From an uncultured Cellvibrio sp. (GTDB lineage Bacteria; Pseudomonadota; Gammaproteobacteria; Pseudomonadales; Cellvibrionaceae): DNA of 9,522 nucleotides. Under the pieces are notes generated by a model that saw only the letters and a list, made by a program, of their open reading frames with translations, did no database searches and was not told the DNA's origin. How positions within the stretch are numbered: position 1 is the first letter of the stretch; the number at the start of each line of letters is the position of its first letter. The position numbers and the translations under genes were made by a program. Location: contig CAMPIG010000160.1 of assembly GCA_946886255.1 (NCBI GenBank), positions 1 through 9,522 of the forward strand, in the 5' to 3' direction. Below are positions 1 to 6,579 of this stretch, piece by piece.

Positions 1-1
1 C

Positions 2-1165
2 AGGGTTGTCTCGCATGCCGGTATATCGGCAGGATTGATCAGGGCGTCCAGCGTATTGGCTGGTGTGATGCTGGCGCGCACCGCTGAAGCGCAATCCGGC
101 ACTCCCACCAAACACTGCCTGGTGTTCAACGGCGGCGGTTGCCATCCGGATAAATGGTTCCCGTCCGGCGGCACTTTGCCCGCCCAATCTGCACCGCTGC
201 AAACGCATTACAGCCGCATCGCCATGTTGCGCAACGCATCATTGAGCGGCGCTGGCCACGGTGTAATGTTCCACCGCTTCAACAACGGCAGTTGGGGCGA
301 GGACAGTTTTGATGTAAATCTGGGTCGTACCATTGGTGCAAACTATCCCGTGAAATACCTGAACGTGGGTACAACGGCTGAATCCGCACTGAGTCGCGAG
401 GGCTCCACCGGTAAACCCATCATCACCAGCCCACAAGCCGCATTGGATGTCCTCTTTGCCGGTGGTAGTGGCGGTGGTGGTGGCGGCTCAACAGCACCAC
501 GCCAGTCGGTGGTGGACCTGCACTATGCGGCGGTCAACAGTTTGCGCACCAAGCTCGGCCAGCACGAAAAGGAAAAGCTGGACAGCCACTTCACCGCGAT
601 TCGTGAAATTGAAGAGGCTATTGATACCAGCGGTGAAAATCCCGGCGGCTCTTGCCCACAACCGGGCAATACCTCCGTTACCGGCTTTGATGCGACAGCC
701 AAATTGCACGCGGACATTGTTACCCTCGCGCTAAGTTGTAATTTGTCGGCCTCTGTGTCCATCGCGTTTGGTACCGACGCGCACAATCACTTCCTCGATG
801 TACTGGGTCGCGAGTCGCACCAATCGCATCACAACCAGGGCAACATGCCTGCCGCGTACACCGAAGACATTGTTTACGTGCAGGGTTTGACCAAGTACCT
901 GCTGGATAAAATGGGTGAAAGAGGCTTGTTCAGCTCAACAATTATCACCCAGGTTTCCGACATGGGCGACGCCGACTCCCACGGCAACAGCAATGTGCCG
1001 ATGTTGGTTGCGGGCGCTGGCATCAGCGGTGGTCGTGTGCTTGATATCGGCGGCAAAACCCAGTCGGAGTTATATCAAACGCTCGGCCTGAAGCTGCGTG
1101 CAGACCAAAGCCCGAATGGCGGCTCCTTCCGGAACTGGGCAAGCTCAACCATCTCCGGACTGTAA
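2..1165 (+). CDS. DUF1552 family exported protein, 5' end outside the window
   Basis: The reading frame is open from base 2, so the true start lies upstream; a TTG at 35 is unlikely to be the start because the residues before it continue the signal peptide. The visible N-terminus (HAGISAG, then a hydrophobic run ending LARTAEA|Q) looks like the h-region and cleavage site of a Tat-type signal, but the twin arginine would be outside the window. The mature part has the DUF1552 layout: LVFNGGGCHPDKWFPSG near the start, a helical segment HYAAVNSLRTKLGQHEKEKLD, and a His-rich stretch with HNHFLD and SHQSHHNQGN, ending in VPMLVAGAGI. The family is secreted and has no established reaction, so no function is given. 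A run of nine residues, eight of them glycine, lies at about 461-487. A hairpin terminator follows the stop by about 60 bases. Confidence 0.85.
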   Translation, partial: RVVSHAGISAGLIRASSVLAGVMLARTAEAQSGTPTKHCLVFNGGGCHPDKWFPSGGTLPAQSAPLQTHYSRIAMLRNASLSGAGHGVMFHRFNNGSWGEDSFDVNLGRTIGANYPVKYLNVGTTAESALSREGSTGKPIITSPQAALDVLFAGGSGGGGGGSTAPRQSVVDLHYAAVNSLRTKLGQHEKEKLDSHFTAIREIEEAIDTSGENPGGSCPQPGNTSVTGFDATAKLHADIVTLALSCNLSASVSIAFGTDAHNHFLDVLGRESHQSHHNQGNMPAAYTEDIVYVQGLTKYLLDKMGERGLFSSTIITQVSDMGDADSHGNSNVPMLVAGAGISGGRVLDIGGKTQSELYQTLGLKLRADQSPNGGSFRNWASSTISGL

Positions 1166-1225
1166 GAAAACCGTGGTTGTGTCGTAAGGGATAACGAACA
1201 ACCGCTGTTACAGATACACCAAAAC

Positions 1226-1272
1226 AAAGCGGGGCGTTTATTGTTAACCAGCAATAAACGCCCCGCTTTTTT
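1226..1272 (+). terminator. Rho-independent terminator after the DUF1552 gene
   Basis: GCGGGGCGTTTATTG at 1229-1243 pairs perfectly with CAATAAACGCCCCGC at 1252-1266, giving a 15-base-pair stem around an eight-base loop. Six T residues follow at 1267-1272, and A residues precede the stem, which could extend it by three A-T pairs. It separates the DUF1552 gene from the sigma factor operon. Confidence 0.93.
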
Positions 1273-1376
1273 ATGCTCGCTACCTTGCCCTCACGCAGCA
1301 ATGCCTCTCCAGTAAAATTTATTTTCTATTATTTTCAATGCGTTAAGATGCACCTGCTCAATAAGGCAGAACAGCT

Positions 1377-1403
1377 TGTCACATTTCTTGTGGCTGATTC
1401 GTC
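1377..1403 (+). promoter_or_regulatory. ECF41-type promoter of the sigma factor gene
   Basis: TGTCACA at 1377-1383 is followed by exactly 16 bases and CGTC at 1400-1403. From memory, TGTCACA-N16-CGTC is the target motif described for the ECF41 group of sigma factors, which often recognise their own promoter. The CGTC lies about 44 bases before the ATG at 1447, a sensible leader length. A housekeeping reading (TTGTCA at 1376 with a -10 seventeen bases later) fails because the -10 would be TCGTCA. The group assignment of this sigma factor is itself not certain, so self-recognition is an inference. Confidence 0.65.
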
Positions 1404-1446
1404 ATGGCTGATGAAACCAAAGCAATTTGAGAGGGCGGAGTGCCGA

Positions 1447-2382
1447 ATGGAAAAAAATGACTGGTTAACGAAGAGTTTCGAAGAAACCCGGCACCACTTG
1501 CAGGCCGTGGCCTATCGCATGTTGGGCTCCAACAACGAGGCGGAGGATGCAGTTCAGGAGGCCTGGATTCGGCTTAATCGATCCGAGTCAGAAAAAATCG
1601 ACAACCTGGGCGGCTGGCTCACCACGGTCGTTGCTCGCGTATGCCTCGACATGCTCCGCGCGCGCAAATCGGCCAAAACTGAATCCCTGGATGAAATGGT
1701 TTATGACGTGGCGGATGACGGCAGTAACGATCCGGAAACCGATTTTCTGGTAGCCGATTCGGTCGGACCCGCCCTGCTGTTAGTGCTCGATACCCTGACG
1801 CCCACCGAACGCATCGCGTTTGTGTTGCACGATTTATTCGACTTATCGTTTGAGGACATCGCGCCCATTATTGATCGCACCGAAGCAGCTGCGCGCCAAC
1901 TCGCCAGTCGTGCCCGGCGGCGAGTCAGGGGCGGCACAACACCGCAAGAAGACAGCCAACGTCAGCATGCGGTGGTGGCTGCTTTTTTGGCGGCATCCAG
2001 GGAGGGAAATTTTGAAGCGCTTATCAAATTGCTTCACCCGGATATTATTCTCCGCGCCGATGAAACCGCGATCAAAATCAGCACCGCGAATAAAGCGAAA
2101 GGCGCACCGGCATTCGAACCCAAAATCACCGGCGCGAAACATGTGGCCGATACCTTCAAAGGTCGCGCAGCGGGTGCACAGCTTACGCTCATTAACGGCG
2201 TTGCGGGCGCAACCTGGGGCATGAACGGAAAAACGGTGGTTGCCTTCTGCTTCGCCGTAACCGATGGAAAAATTACCGCCATTGATGTCGTGATGGACAG
2301 AAAAACACTGGACACCTTCGATATCAAAACCCTCGATATCAACACCATCCACAACAACACTTCAAACAAACATGGAGCTTAA
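1447..2382 (+). CDS. ECF RNA polymerase sigma factor with C-terminal SnoaL-like domain (SigJ/ECF41-like)
   Basis: The 311-residue protein redirects RNA polymerase to a small set of promoters. Region 2 covers about residues 12-74 (AYRMLGSNNEAEDAVQEAW, GWLTTVVARVCLDMLRARK); region 4 covers about 113-161 (LDTLTPTERIAFVLHDLF, then the helix-turn-helix SFEDIAPIIDRTEAAARQLASRARRRVRG). A SnoaL/NTF2-like domain follows at about 173-291 (LLHPDIILRADE, INGVAGATWGMNG, VTDGKITAIDVVMD). In ECF41-type factors this domain is fused in place of a separate anti-sigma factor and modulates activity. The WLPEPL linker motif of classic ECF41 members is absent, and the DGGG motif is replaced by ADET, so a SigJ/ECF56-type subgroup is possible. 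The start at 1447 has GGCGGAG upstream; earlier in-frame ATGs would swallow the predicted promoter. The next gene begins two bases after the stop. Confidence 0.88.
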   Translation: MEKNDWLTKSFEETRHHLQAVAYRMLGSNNEAEDAVQEAWIRLNRSESEKIDNLGGWLTTVVARVCLDMLRARKSAKTESLDEMVYDVADDGSNDPETDFLVADSVGPALLLVLDTLTPTERIAFVLHDLFDLSFEDIAPIIDRTEAAARQLASRARRRVRGGTTPQEDSQRQHAVVAAFLAASREGNFEALIKLLHPDIILRADETAIKISTANKAKGAPAFEPKITGAKHVADTFKGRAAGAQLTLINGVAGATWGMNGKTVVAFCFAVTDGKITAIDVVMDRKTLDTFDIKTLDINTIHNNTSNKHGA

Positions 2383-2384
2383 TC

Positions 2385-2753
2385 ATGAATATTTTTTTAT
2401 GGGTTCTTCAAGTCCTGCTTGCCTTGCACACGATCATGGGCGCGGTGTGGAAATTCTCCCACTCCGCCGAACAAACCATGCCCTCGCTGAAAGCCATTCC
2501 CACCGGTGTATGGCAAACATTGGGTGGACTGGAATTGGTGGTTGCCCTGTGTTTGATAGTCCCGGCTTTTTATAAACCGCTGGCTGTACTGGTGCCTGTT
2601 GCTGCGATCTGCATTGCGATAGAAATGCTGTTGTTTTGCGTATTACATATTGCTTCAGGCGATAAAACCTACAGTTCAATAATCTATTGGCTCGTTGTGG
2701 CGGCTATCTGTGCTTTTATCGCTTATGGCAGGTTCGTGTTGCGCCCGCTTTAA
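2385..2753 (+). CDS. DoxX-like small membrane protein
   Basis: The 122-residue product has four predicted membrane helices, at about residues 3-21, 44-62, 66-87 and 97-115, with a short polar loop (KFSHSAEQTMPSLKAIP) after the first. Size, topology and the GVWQTLGGLELVVAL segment match the DoxX-like family of inner-membrane proteins, most of which have no known reaction. Its ATG lies two bases past the stop of the sigma factor gene, with GGAG about eight bases upstream inside the end of that gene, so the two are almost certainly co-transcribed and translationally coupled. Such tight pairing suggests it is either a regulatory partner or the main output of the sigma factor; the sequence does not decide which. 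ECF41 partners are more often carboxymuconolactone decarboxylases, oxidoreductases or epimerases. Confidence 0.8.
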   Translation: MNIFLWVLQVLLALHTIMGAVWKFSHSAEQTMPSLKAIPTGVWQTLGGLELVVALCLIVPAFYKPLAVLVPVAAICIAIEMLLFCVLHIASGDKTYSSIIYWLVVAAICAFIAYGRFVLRPL

Positions 2754-2765
2754 CAGGCACTGTGA

Positions 2766-3926
2766 TTACGCCTGCTTTCCCCGGCAGGCGAGCGTGCTGC
2801 GCGTGAAAACACACAGCACGCTTACCAACGCAATGCCTTCAAGCTCTAATACCAGCGGAATACACAGCACCAATAACGCAAAGGCTGGCAGTACAGATTT
2901 ACCGATGCCATCAAGCACAAAACGATCTCGCACAAACCATAATCCCATAAAATAAAATGCCACCGGAATCGCTACCGCATAATCACCCACTAGCAAACTG
3001 ACGGCTGCATGGCCGGTAATAATATCAATCAAAACAGCGAAGCCTGCGCCAACGGCAGCGCCAGCAATATAAATCACCAGATGACCATAGCCCCAGGTAA
3101 GCGCCATCAGTAAATCCTGTGCTTTAAGATGCTCTTCACGCGAAAAATATAACCACCACAAGGCAAACACGATCACCAATGCGGAGATCGCCGTGTGTAT
3201 CAAGGCAATATCAAAATGCTCCACAGCTGTATTCAATGCAATGGAACCAGCCAGCAAGGTTTCGCCCAGCACAATAATATTTAATAAGCCGTAACGTTCA
3301 ATAATGTGGTGACGATGCCACGGCGTTTGCGCCTTTTGCTCCGCAAAAAATGGCACCAATAATTCCAGAGCGGCCCCCACTGCAAAGCCTGCGTAAAACA
3401 TCATCGGCGGTAAAGGTTGCAACAACAGCAACACAACCCAGTACACCTGCACAAGCGCAATACCCACCGCATACCACAGCGCCGTTTGCTTGCGCGTTAC
3501 ATCATGTTTATAGGCTCTGAGCCAAAAACCGATCATCCCGATACGCATGATAACGAAGCCAGCGACAACTAACGTCAGATCAGTGGATTCAAAAAAGTGG
3601 CTCACGCCCGCCGCGAGCGTCAGTGCACCCGCGATAATCACCAGCGTGAGGATACGAAACAATGAATCGTCATTGTCGTAAGCCGAGGCAAACCAGGTGT
3701 AATTCATCCACGCCCACCAGATCGCAAAAAAAATCGCCACATATTTAATAATTCCATCCACGAAATGCGCTTCCGCCACACTGTGGTGTAAACCCACTGC
3801 GGCGGCCGCAATAGCGATAACAAACACCAGATCAAAGAATAATTCCAGCGGCGTGGCCGCGCGATGCGTTTCCTTGGTATCGCGTGGTGGCATTGGGCGG
3901 AGGTGTGATGAATTTACCTTGTGCAT
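2766..3926 (-). CDS. Low temperature requirement protein A (LtrA) family membrane protein
   Basis: The 386-residue, very hydrophobic protein carries the LtrA family signatures: TPLELFFDLVFVIAI at residues 25-39, and HHIIERYGLLNIIVLGE at 206-222. It has about ten to twelve predicted membrane helices and a short, basic cytoplasmic-looking N-terminus. LtrA was named from a Listeria mutant that fails to grow in the cold; its molecular function is not established. The ATG at 3926 lies four bases after the stop of the glutathione transferase gene, with AAAGAA, a weak ribosome binding site, formed by the last codons of that gene. This indicates co-transcription with translational coupling. A longer frame to 4115 exists but would overlap the transferase gene extensively and begins with non-family residues. 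The last codons contain two hairpins. Confidence 0.88.
   Translation of the reverse strand: MHKVNSSHLRPMPPRDTKETHRAATPLELFFDLVFVIAIAAAAVGLHHSVAEAHFVDGIIKYVAIFFAIWWAWMNYTWFASAYDNDDSLFRILTLVIIAGALTLAAGVSHFFESTDLTLVVAGFVIMRIGMIGFWLRAYKHDVTRKQTALWYAVGIALVQVYWVVLLLLQPLPPMMFYAGFAVGAALELLVPFFAEQKAQTPWHRHHIIERYGLLNIIVLGETLLAGSIALNTAVEHFDIALIHTAISALVIVFALWWLYFSREEHLKAQDLLMALTWGYGHLVIYIAGAAVGAGFAVLIDIITGHAAVSLLVGDYAVAIPVAFYFMGLWFVRDRFVLDGIGKSVLPAFALLVLCIPLVLELEGIALVSVLCVFTRSTLACRGKQA
2769..2822. other. Two abutting hairpins at the convergent doxX-like/ltrA junction
   Basis: CGCCTGC at 2769-2775 pairs with GCAGGCG at 2784-2790 (7 pairs, 8-base loop). Immediately after it AGCGTGCTG at 2791-2799 pairs with CAGCACGCT at 2814-2822 (9 pairs, 14-base loop that can form a further GTG/CAC stem). 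Both sit inside the last codons of the minus-strand LtrA gene and directly beyond the stop of the DoxX-like gene. Only 12 bases separate the two convergent stops, so if the plus-strand operon has a terminator it must lie here. Neither hairpin is followed by a T tract on either strand, so intrinsic termination is doubtful. Confidence 0.35.
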
Positions 3927-3930
3927 ATTT

Positions 3931-4806
3931 TTATTCTTTGTTGAGTAATCGTTTGTCTTGGGTTTTTGTGTCGAAATCGGTCGCATCATGGCGTTCATGA
4001 AGTTGCTCATATGGTTCACCCCAGGTACGGTTGACCATGCGCCCTCGCTGCACCGCCGGCCGCTGTGCGATTTCATCGGCCCAGCGCAAAACATGTTGAT
4101 AGGTGTGGGCTTCAAGAAATTCTGCGGCGTTATATACCTTGTTGTTCACCAACTCGCCATACCATGGCCAGATCGCGATGTCGGCAATGGTGTATTCATC
4201 ACCCGCGACATAACGATGAAGAGCCAGCTGACGATCCAGTACATCCAGTTGGCGCTTGACCTCCATCGTGTAGCGATTGATAGGGTACTCATATTTTTCC
4301 GGCGCGTAGGTGTAAAAATGACCGAAGCCGCCACCCAGCAAGGGTCCTGTGCCAATCTGCCAAAATAACCACGACAGACATTCCGTGCGCGGGCCAATCG
4401 TCAGCGGAATCAGCGCCCGAAATTTGTCAGCCAGGTAAAGTAGTATCGAACCTGACTCAAAAACCCGCAGGCTCGGCGTCACGCTTTGATCCACCATTGC
4501 CGGAATTTTTGAATTAGGGTTAATGTTTACAAAACCACTGCTGAATTGATCGCCATCAGAAATTTGTATCAGGTGTGCATCATATTCTGCACCGGTATGA
4601 CCGAGCGCAAGAAGTTCTTCCAACATAATGGCAGCCTTCATTCCGTTTGGCGTCGCCAATGAATAAAGCTGCAACGGATGCCTGCCAACCGGCAAGGCTT
4701 TTTCATGGGTAGGGCCCGCGACCGGGCGATTGATATTGGCGAATGCACCGCCGCTTTCTTCTTTCCATTGCCAAACTTTGGGCGGGATATAGGATTGATG
4801 CGTCAT
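3931..4806 (-). CDS. yghU: YghU-type (Nu-class) glutathione transferase / disulfide-bond oxidoreductase
   Basis: The 291-residue protein closely follows E. coli YghU as I know it, from the N-terminal extension (GGAFANINRPVAGPTHEK, LPVGRHPLQLYSL) to the C-terminal ERHDATDFDTKTQDKR. The thioredoxin-like domain contains TPNG at residues 52-55, the site where Nu-class enzymes use Thr and Asn rather than a catalytic Cys or Ser, followed by NPNSKIPA (96-103) and ESGSILLYLA (117-126). The helical domain has GGGFGHFY and the DEYTIADIAIWPW segment (203-215). YghU binds two glutathione molecules and has disulfide-bond reductase and organic hydroperoxide activity in the cytoplasm. The start at 4806 has AGGAG nine bases upstream; the longer frame to 4893 adds residues outside the family. 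It is the first gene of an operon with the LtrA gene. Confidence 0.93.
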   Translation of the reverse strand: MTHQSYIPPKVWQWKEESGGAFANINRPVAGPTHEKALPVGRHPLQLYSLATPNGMKAAIMLEELLALGHTGAEYDAHLIQISDGDQFSSGFVNINPNSKIPAMVDQSVTPSLRVFESGSILLYLADKFRALIPLTIGPRTECLSWLFWQIGTGPLLGGGFGHFYTYAPEKYEYPINRYTMEVKRQLDVLDRQLALHRYVAGDEYTIADIAIWPWYGELVNNKVYNAAEFLEAHTYQHVLRWADEIAQRPAVQRGRMVNRTWGEPYEQLHERHDATDFDTKTQDKRLLNKE

Positions 4807-4840
4807 AAAATATTCTCCTTTGTCGATCTGGTGGGCAAAC

Positions 4841-4869
4841 ACTATAAAGCAAAGCCAATTGCGTGTGAT
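4841..4869 (-). promoter_or_regulatory. Predicted sigma70 promoter of the yghU-ltrA operon
   Basis: On the minus strand ATCACA (4869-4864, four of six matches to TTGACA) is followed by 17 bases and TATAGT (4846-4841, five of six matches to TATAAT). Transcription would start near 4834, about 28 bases before the ATG. The match is moderate and was found by eye. Confidence 0.4.
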
Positions 4870-4961
4870 GCGGAACGGTACCGGGGCAAACATATTTGCA
4901 TCGGCATGTATATAAATTAACCGCTCAATAACGAACTAATCTGACGAACCCTGGCAGCGAT

Positions 4962-4991
4962 CTGGCACATAGCTTAGTCTTGAGCTTTAAT
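4962..4991 (+). promoter_or_regulatory. Predicted sigma70 promoter of the GH11 xylanase gene
   Basis: CTGGCA at 4962-4967 (four of six) and TTTAAT at 4986-4991 (five of six) are 18 bases apart. Transcription would begin near 4998, leaving a leader of about 48 bases before the GTG start. The site lies in the 239-base gap between the divergent transferase and xylanase genes, in which I see no further gene. Confidence 0.3.
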
Positions 4992-5045
4992 AAGGCCAAT
5001 CATCAGGTAAATTTACTAACGCCCCATTGGACAGAGGATTACAGT

Positions 5046-5870
5046 GTGAAGAATTATTTTTTAAAAACAATGATGTTGTTGGGCATGTGCAGCCTCTTGA
5101 GCTGTACAGCGGAACAGGACGTTGCAGAAAAAAACGAAGAGGATGTTAAGGGTTCGGCCGTTAGGACCATAGAAAAGTACGAGGCCTACACCAAAAGATT
5201 TAAAGAGGCTACGGAAATTACGCAAAACCATGCAACGGGTCATATCGGTGATTTTTTCTTCACGCACTGGAAAGACGGTGGCTCTGCATCGTTAACCTTG
5301 AATACCGATGGGACCTTCAGCGTCAACTGGGAGGGCGGTGGCTATAACTACGTAGGCGGCCCGGGCTGGCATTTCGGTGATAAAGACAGAGTTATTGGCT
5401 ATCGCTTCAACGAAGACAGCGGCGCAAGCTATATCACGTTATACGGGTGGGGCTACGACAAAAATATGTCTGCCGCTGATCCGGCGCATTTGGTGGAGTA
5501 CTACATCTTGCAACGGTGGACCTACGACCCGAGCAAAGATGGCACCTATGGAAAAACTTTTGTCAGTGACGGTGTGGAATATTCCACCTATCGCTCAATA
5601 CGGGAACAGAAACCGTCGATAAACGGCCCGTCCACTTTCTATCAATACTGGAGCAAACCCACCGAGCAACGGCCGCTTGGAGAGGATCATAAGATTGTCT
5701 TTGCTGATCACGTTAAGGCGTGGGCCGATACCGGTTGGATTATTCCTGACATGAATAACTTCAACGCGAGTGATGACCCGACGTATCAGGTCATGGCTGT
5801 TGAAGTTTTCAACCCCGCGAACGACGGCACTGCATCCGGGCAAGTTTGGGATGCAGCGGCTCACCAATAA
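5046..5870 (+). CDS. GH11 endo-1,4-beta-xylanase, predicted lipoprotein
   Basis: The 274-residue protein begins at GTG 5046, seven bases after AGAGGA. A short signal peptide ends in the lipobox LLSC, with Cys20 to be lipidated; no Asp follows, so outer-membrane sorting is expected. After a charged linker (about 21-64) comes a GH11 beta-jelly-roll: FFFTHWKDGGSASLTL, FSVNWEGGGYNYVGGPGW, ITLYGW, LVEYY, the thumb segment KPSING, FYQYWS and a C-terminal YQVMAVEV. The nucleophile aligns with Glu151 (LVEYY) and the acid/base with Glu253 (MAVEV), so both catalytic residues are present. Asn101 aligns with the residue that is Asn in neutral or alkaline GH11 enzymes and Asp in acidic ones. It should cleave internal beta-1,4 bonds in xylan. 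Oddities are about nine extra residues between YGW and LVEYY, no carbohydrate-binding module and a lipid anchor instead of free secretion. Confidence 0.9.
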   Translation: MKNYFLKTMMLLGMCSLLSCTAEQDVAEKNEEDVKGSAVRTIEKYEAYTKRFKEATEITQNHATGHIGDFFFTHWKDGGSASLTLNTDGTFSVNWEGGGYNYVGGPGWHFGDKDRVIGYRFNEDSGASYITLYGWGYDKNMSAADPAHLVEYYILQRWTYDPSKDGTYGKTFVSDGVEYSTYRSIREQKPSINGPSTFYQYWSKPTEQRPLGEDHKIVFADHVKAWADTGWIIPDMNNFNASDDPTYQVMAVEVFNPANDGTASGQVWDAAAHQ

Positions 5871-5900
5871 CCGATGAAATTGATTGTAAGATAGTTGAGA

Positions 5901-5928
5901 CAGCGACGCACAACGTTGTGCGTCGCTG
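5901..5928. repeat. Perfect 28-base palindrome
   Basis: The arms CAGCGACGCACAAC (5901-5914) and GTTGTGCGTCGCTG (5915-5928) are exact reverse complements with no spacer. It lies 31 bases past the xylanase stop. As RNA it could fold into a strong hairpin, but no T tract follows on the plus strand, so it is a poor intrinsic terminator. A second perfect palindrome, GCAACGCGTTGC, occurs at 5936-5947 and shares the CAAC/GTTG core. Confidence 0.7.
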
Positions 5929-5994
5929 CCATTGTGCAACGCGTTGCCCACTGAGCGTCACAAATCTTTAATACATAAGATTCATCATGCGCGG

Positions 5995-6420
5995 ATGAAT
6001 AAAATTCCTTCACAAATAAAATTTATTACGCGTAGCGCGATGACTGCTGTTGTCTGTTTGACGCTGACCTCGGCGCTGGCCCAAGATGTACCAGCACTTG
6101 TCCGACGTTGATCCGCTGTCTCAGTGAAATCGATCAATGGTCGCGTGCGCATCCTGAACATCTATCGAGCTGGGCACTCCTCGCTCGCGGGGCGCACGAT
6201 GTTCGGCTGGTATCCTGATGATCAACCCGATGGCGTGATGCAGATCGTTCAGGACCCATTGGTCGATGGTGAAAAGATCAAGCGCTGTGTCACTGAAGGC
6301 ATCATCGTGCGAACGCGTATGGATGCCGACACACAAGAAGCGCGACGCAAGGATTTTTTCACAGCGATGGCGCAATGCAATCCGCTGCGCGTTACAGCCG
6401 GTTGTCGGTTGCAGCCTTAA
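5995..6420 (+). pseudogene. Remnant of a Ca2+-dependent phosphoinositide phospholipase C-like gene
   Basis: An ATG at 5995 opens a clean signal peptide (TRSAMTAVVCLTLTSALA|Q), but that frame stops at 6109 after 38 codons. From 6087 the next frame encodes STCPTLIRCLSEIDQWSRAHPEH, and from about 6160 the first frame resumes with YRAGHSSLAGRTMF and IIVRTRMDADTQEAR, ending in CNPLRVTAGC. In order, these resemble the late segments of the secreted PI-PLC-C1 family (STCPTL..CL, YRAGH.SL.GR, VRTRADADT.EAR, and a final CNP). The N-terminal catalytic half, the stretch between HPEH and YRAGH, and the stretch between EAR and CNP are missing. At least three deletions and a frame change leave about 140 codons of a gene that I would expect to be much longer. 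No product is likely. I recognise the family from memory. Confidence 0.72.
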
Positions 6421-6579
6421 TATTTTGAGAGCGGTATCGCACATATCAATCGATAATTATTATTGTAAATCTGCTCTGTTTTTAAGCAGCCACTCCGTTT
6501 TTCCAGCCTGAATTATGTGTTTCTTTCGTGCCCGGCGGAAAGAAAACCCTGCGCAGCCAGCTGGTGAAGTATTCGGAAA

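Noticed and set aside
1273..1446. In-frame upstream extension of the sigma factor gene (ATG at 1273 or 1348)
   Set aside because: 1273 lies in the terminator T tract and both starts lack a ribosome binding site. They would also place the TGTCACA-N16-CGTC promoter inside the gene.
3927..4115. Longer LtrA start overlapping the transferase gene
   Set aside because: The added 63 residues are the transferase coding sequence in another frame and carry no family signature.
4963..4978. TGGCAC-N5-TTAGT resembling a sigma54 promoter before the xylanase gene
   Set aside because: The -24 half is perfect but the -12 half lacks the near-invariant GC (TTAGT instead of TTGCA/T), and no activator site is visible. 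A sigma70 reading fits about as well.
4980..5045. Longer N-terminus of the xylanase from ATG 4980
   Set aside because: It would bury the lipoprotein signal peptide behind 22 polar residues and ignore the good AGAGGA site before GTG 5046.
6124..6420. Intact 98-residue small protein
   Set aside because: It is the C-terminal part of the phospholipase-like remnant; the residues before YRAGH come from the wrong frame of the preceding fragment, and the start has no ribosome binding site.
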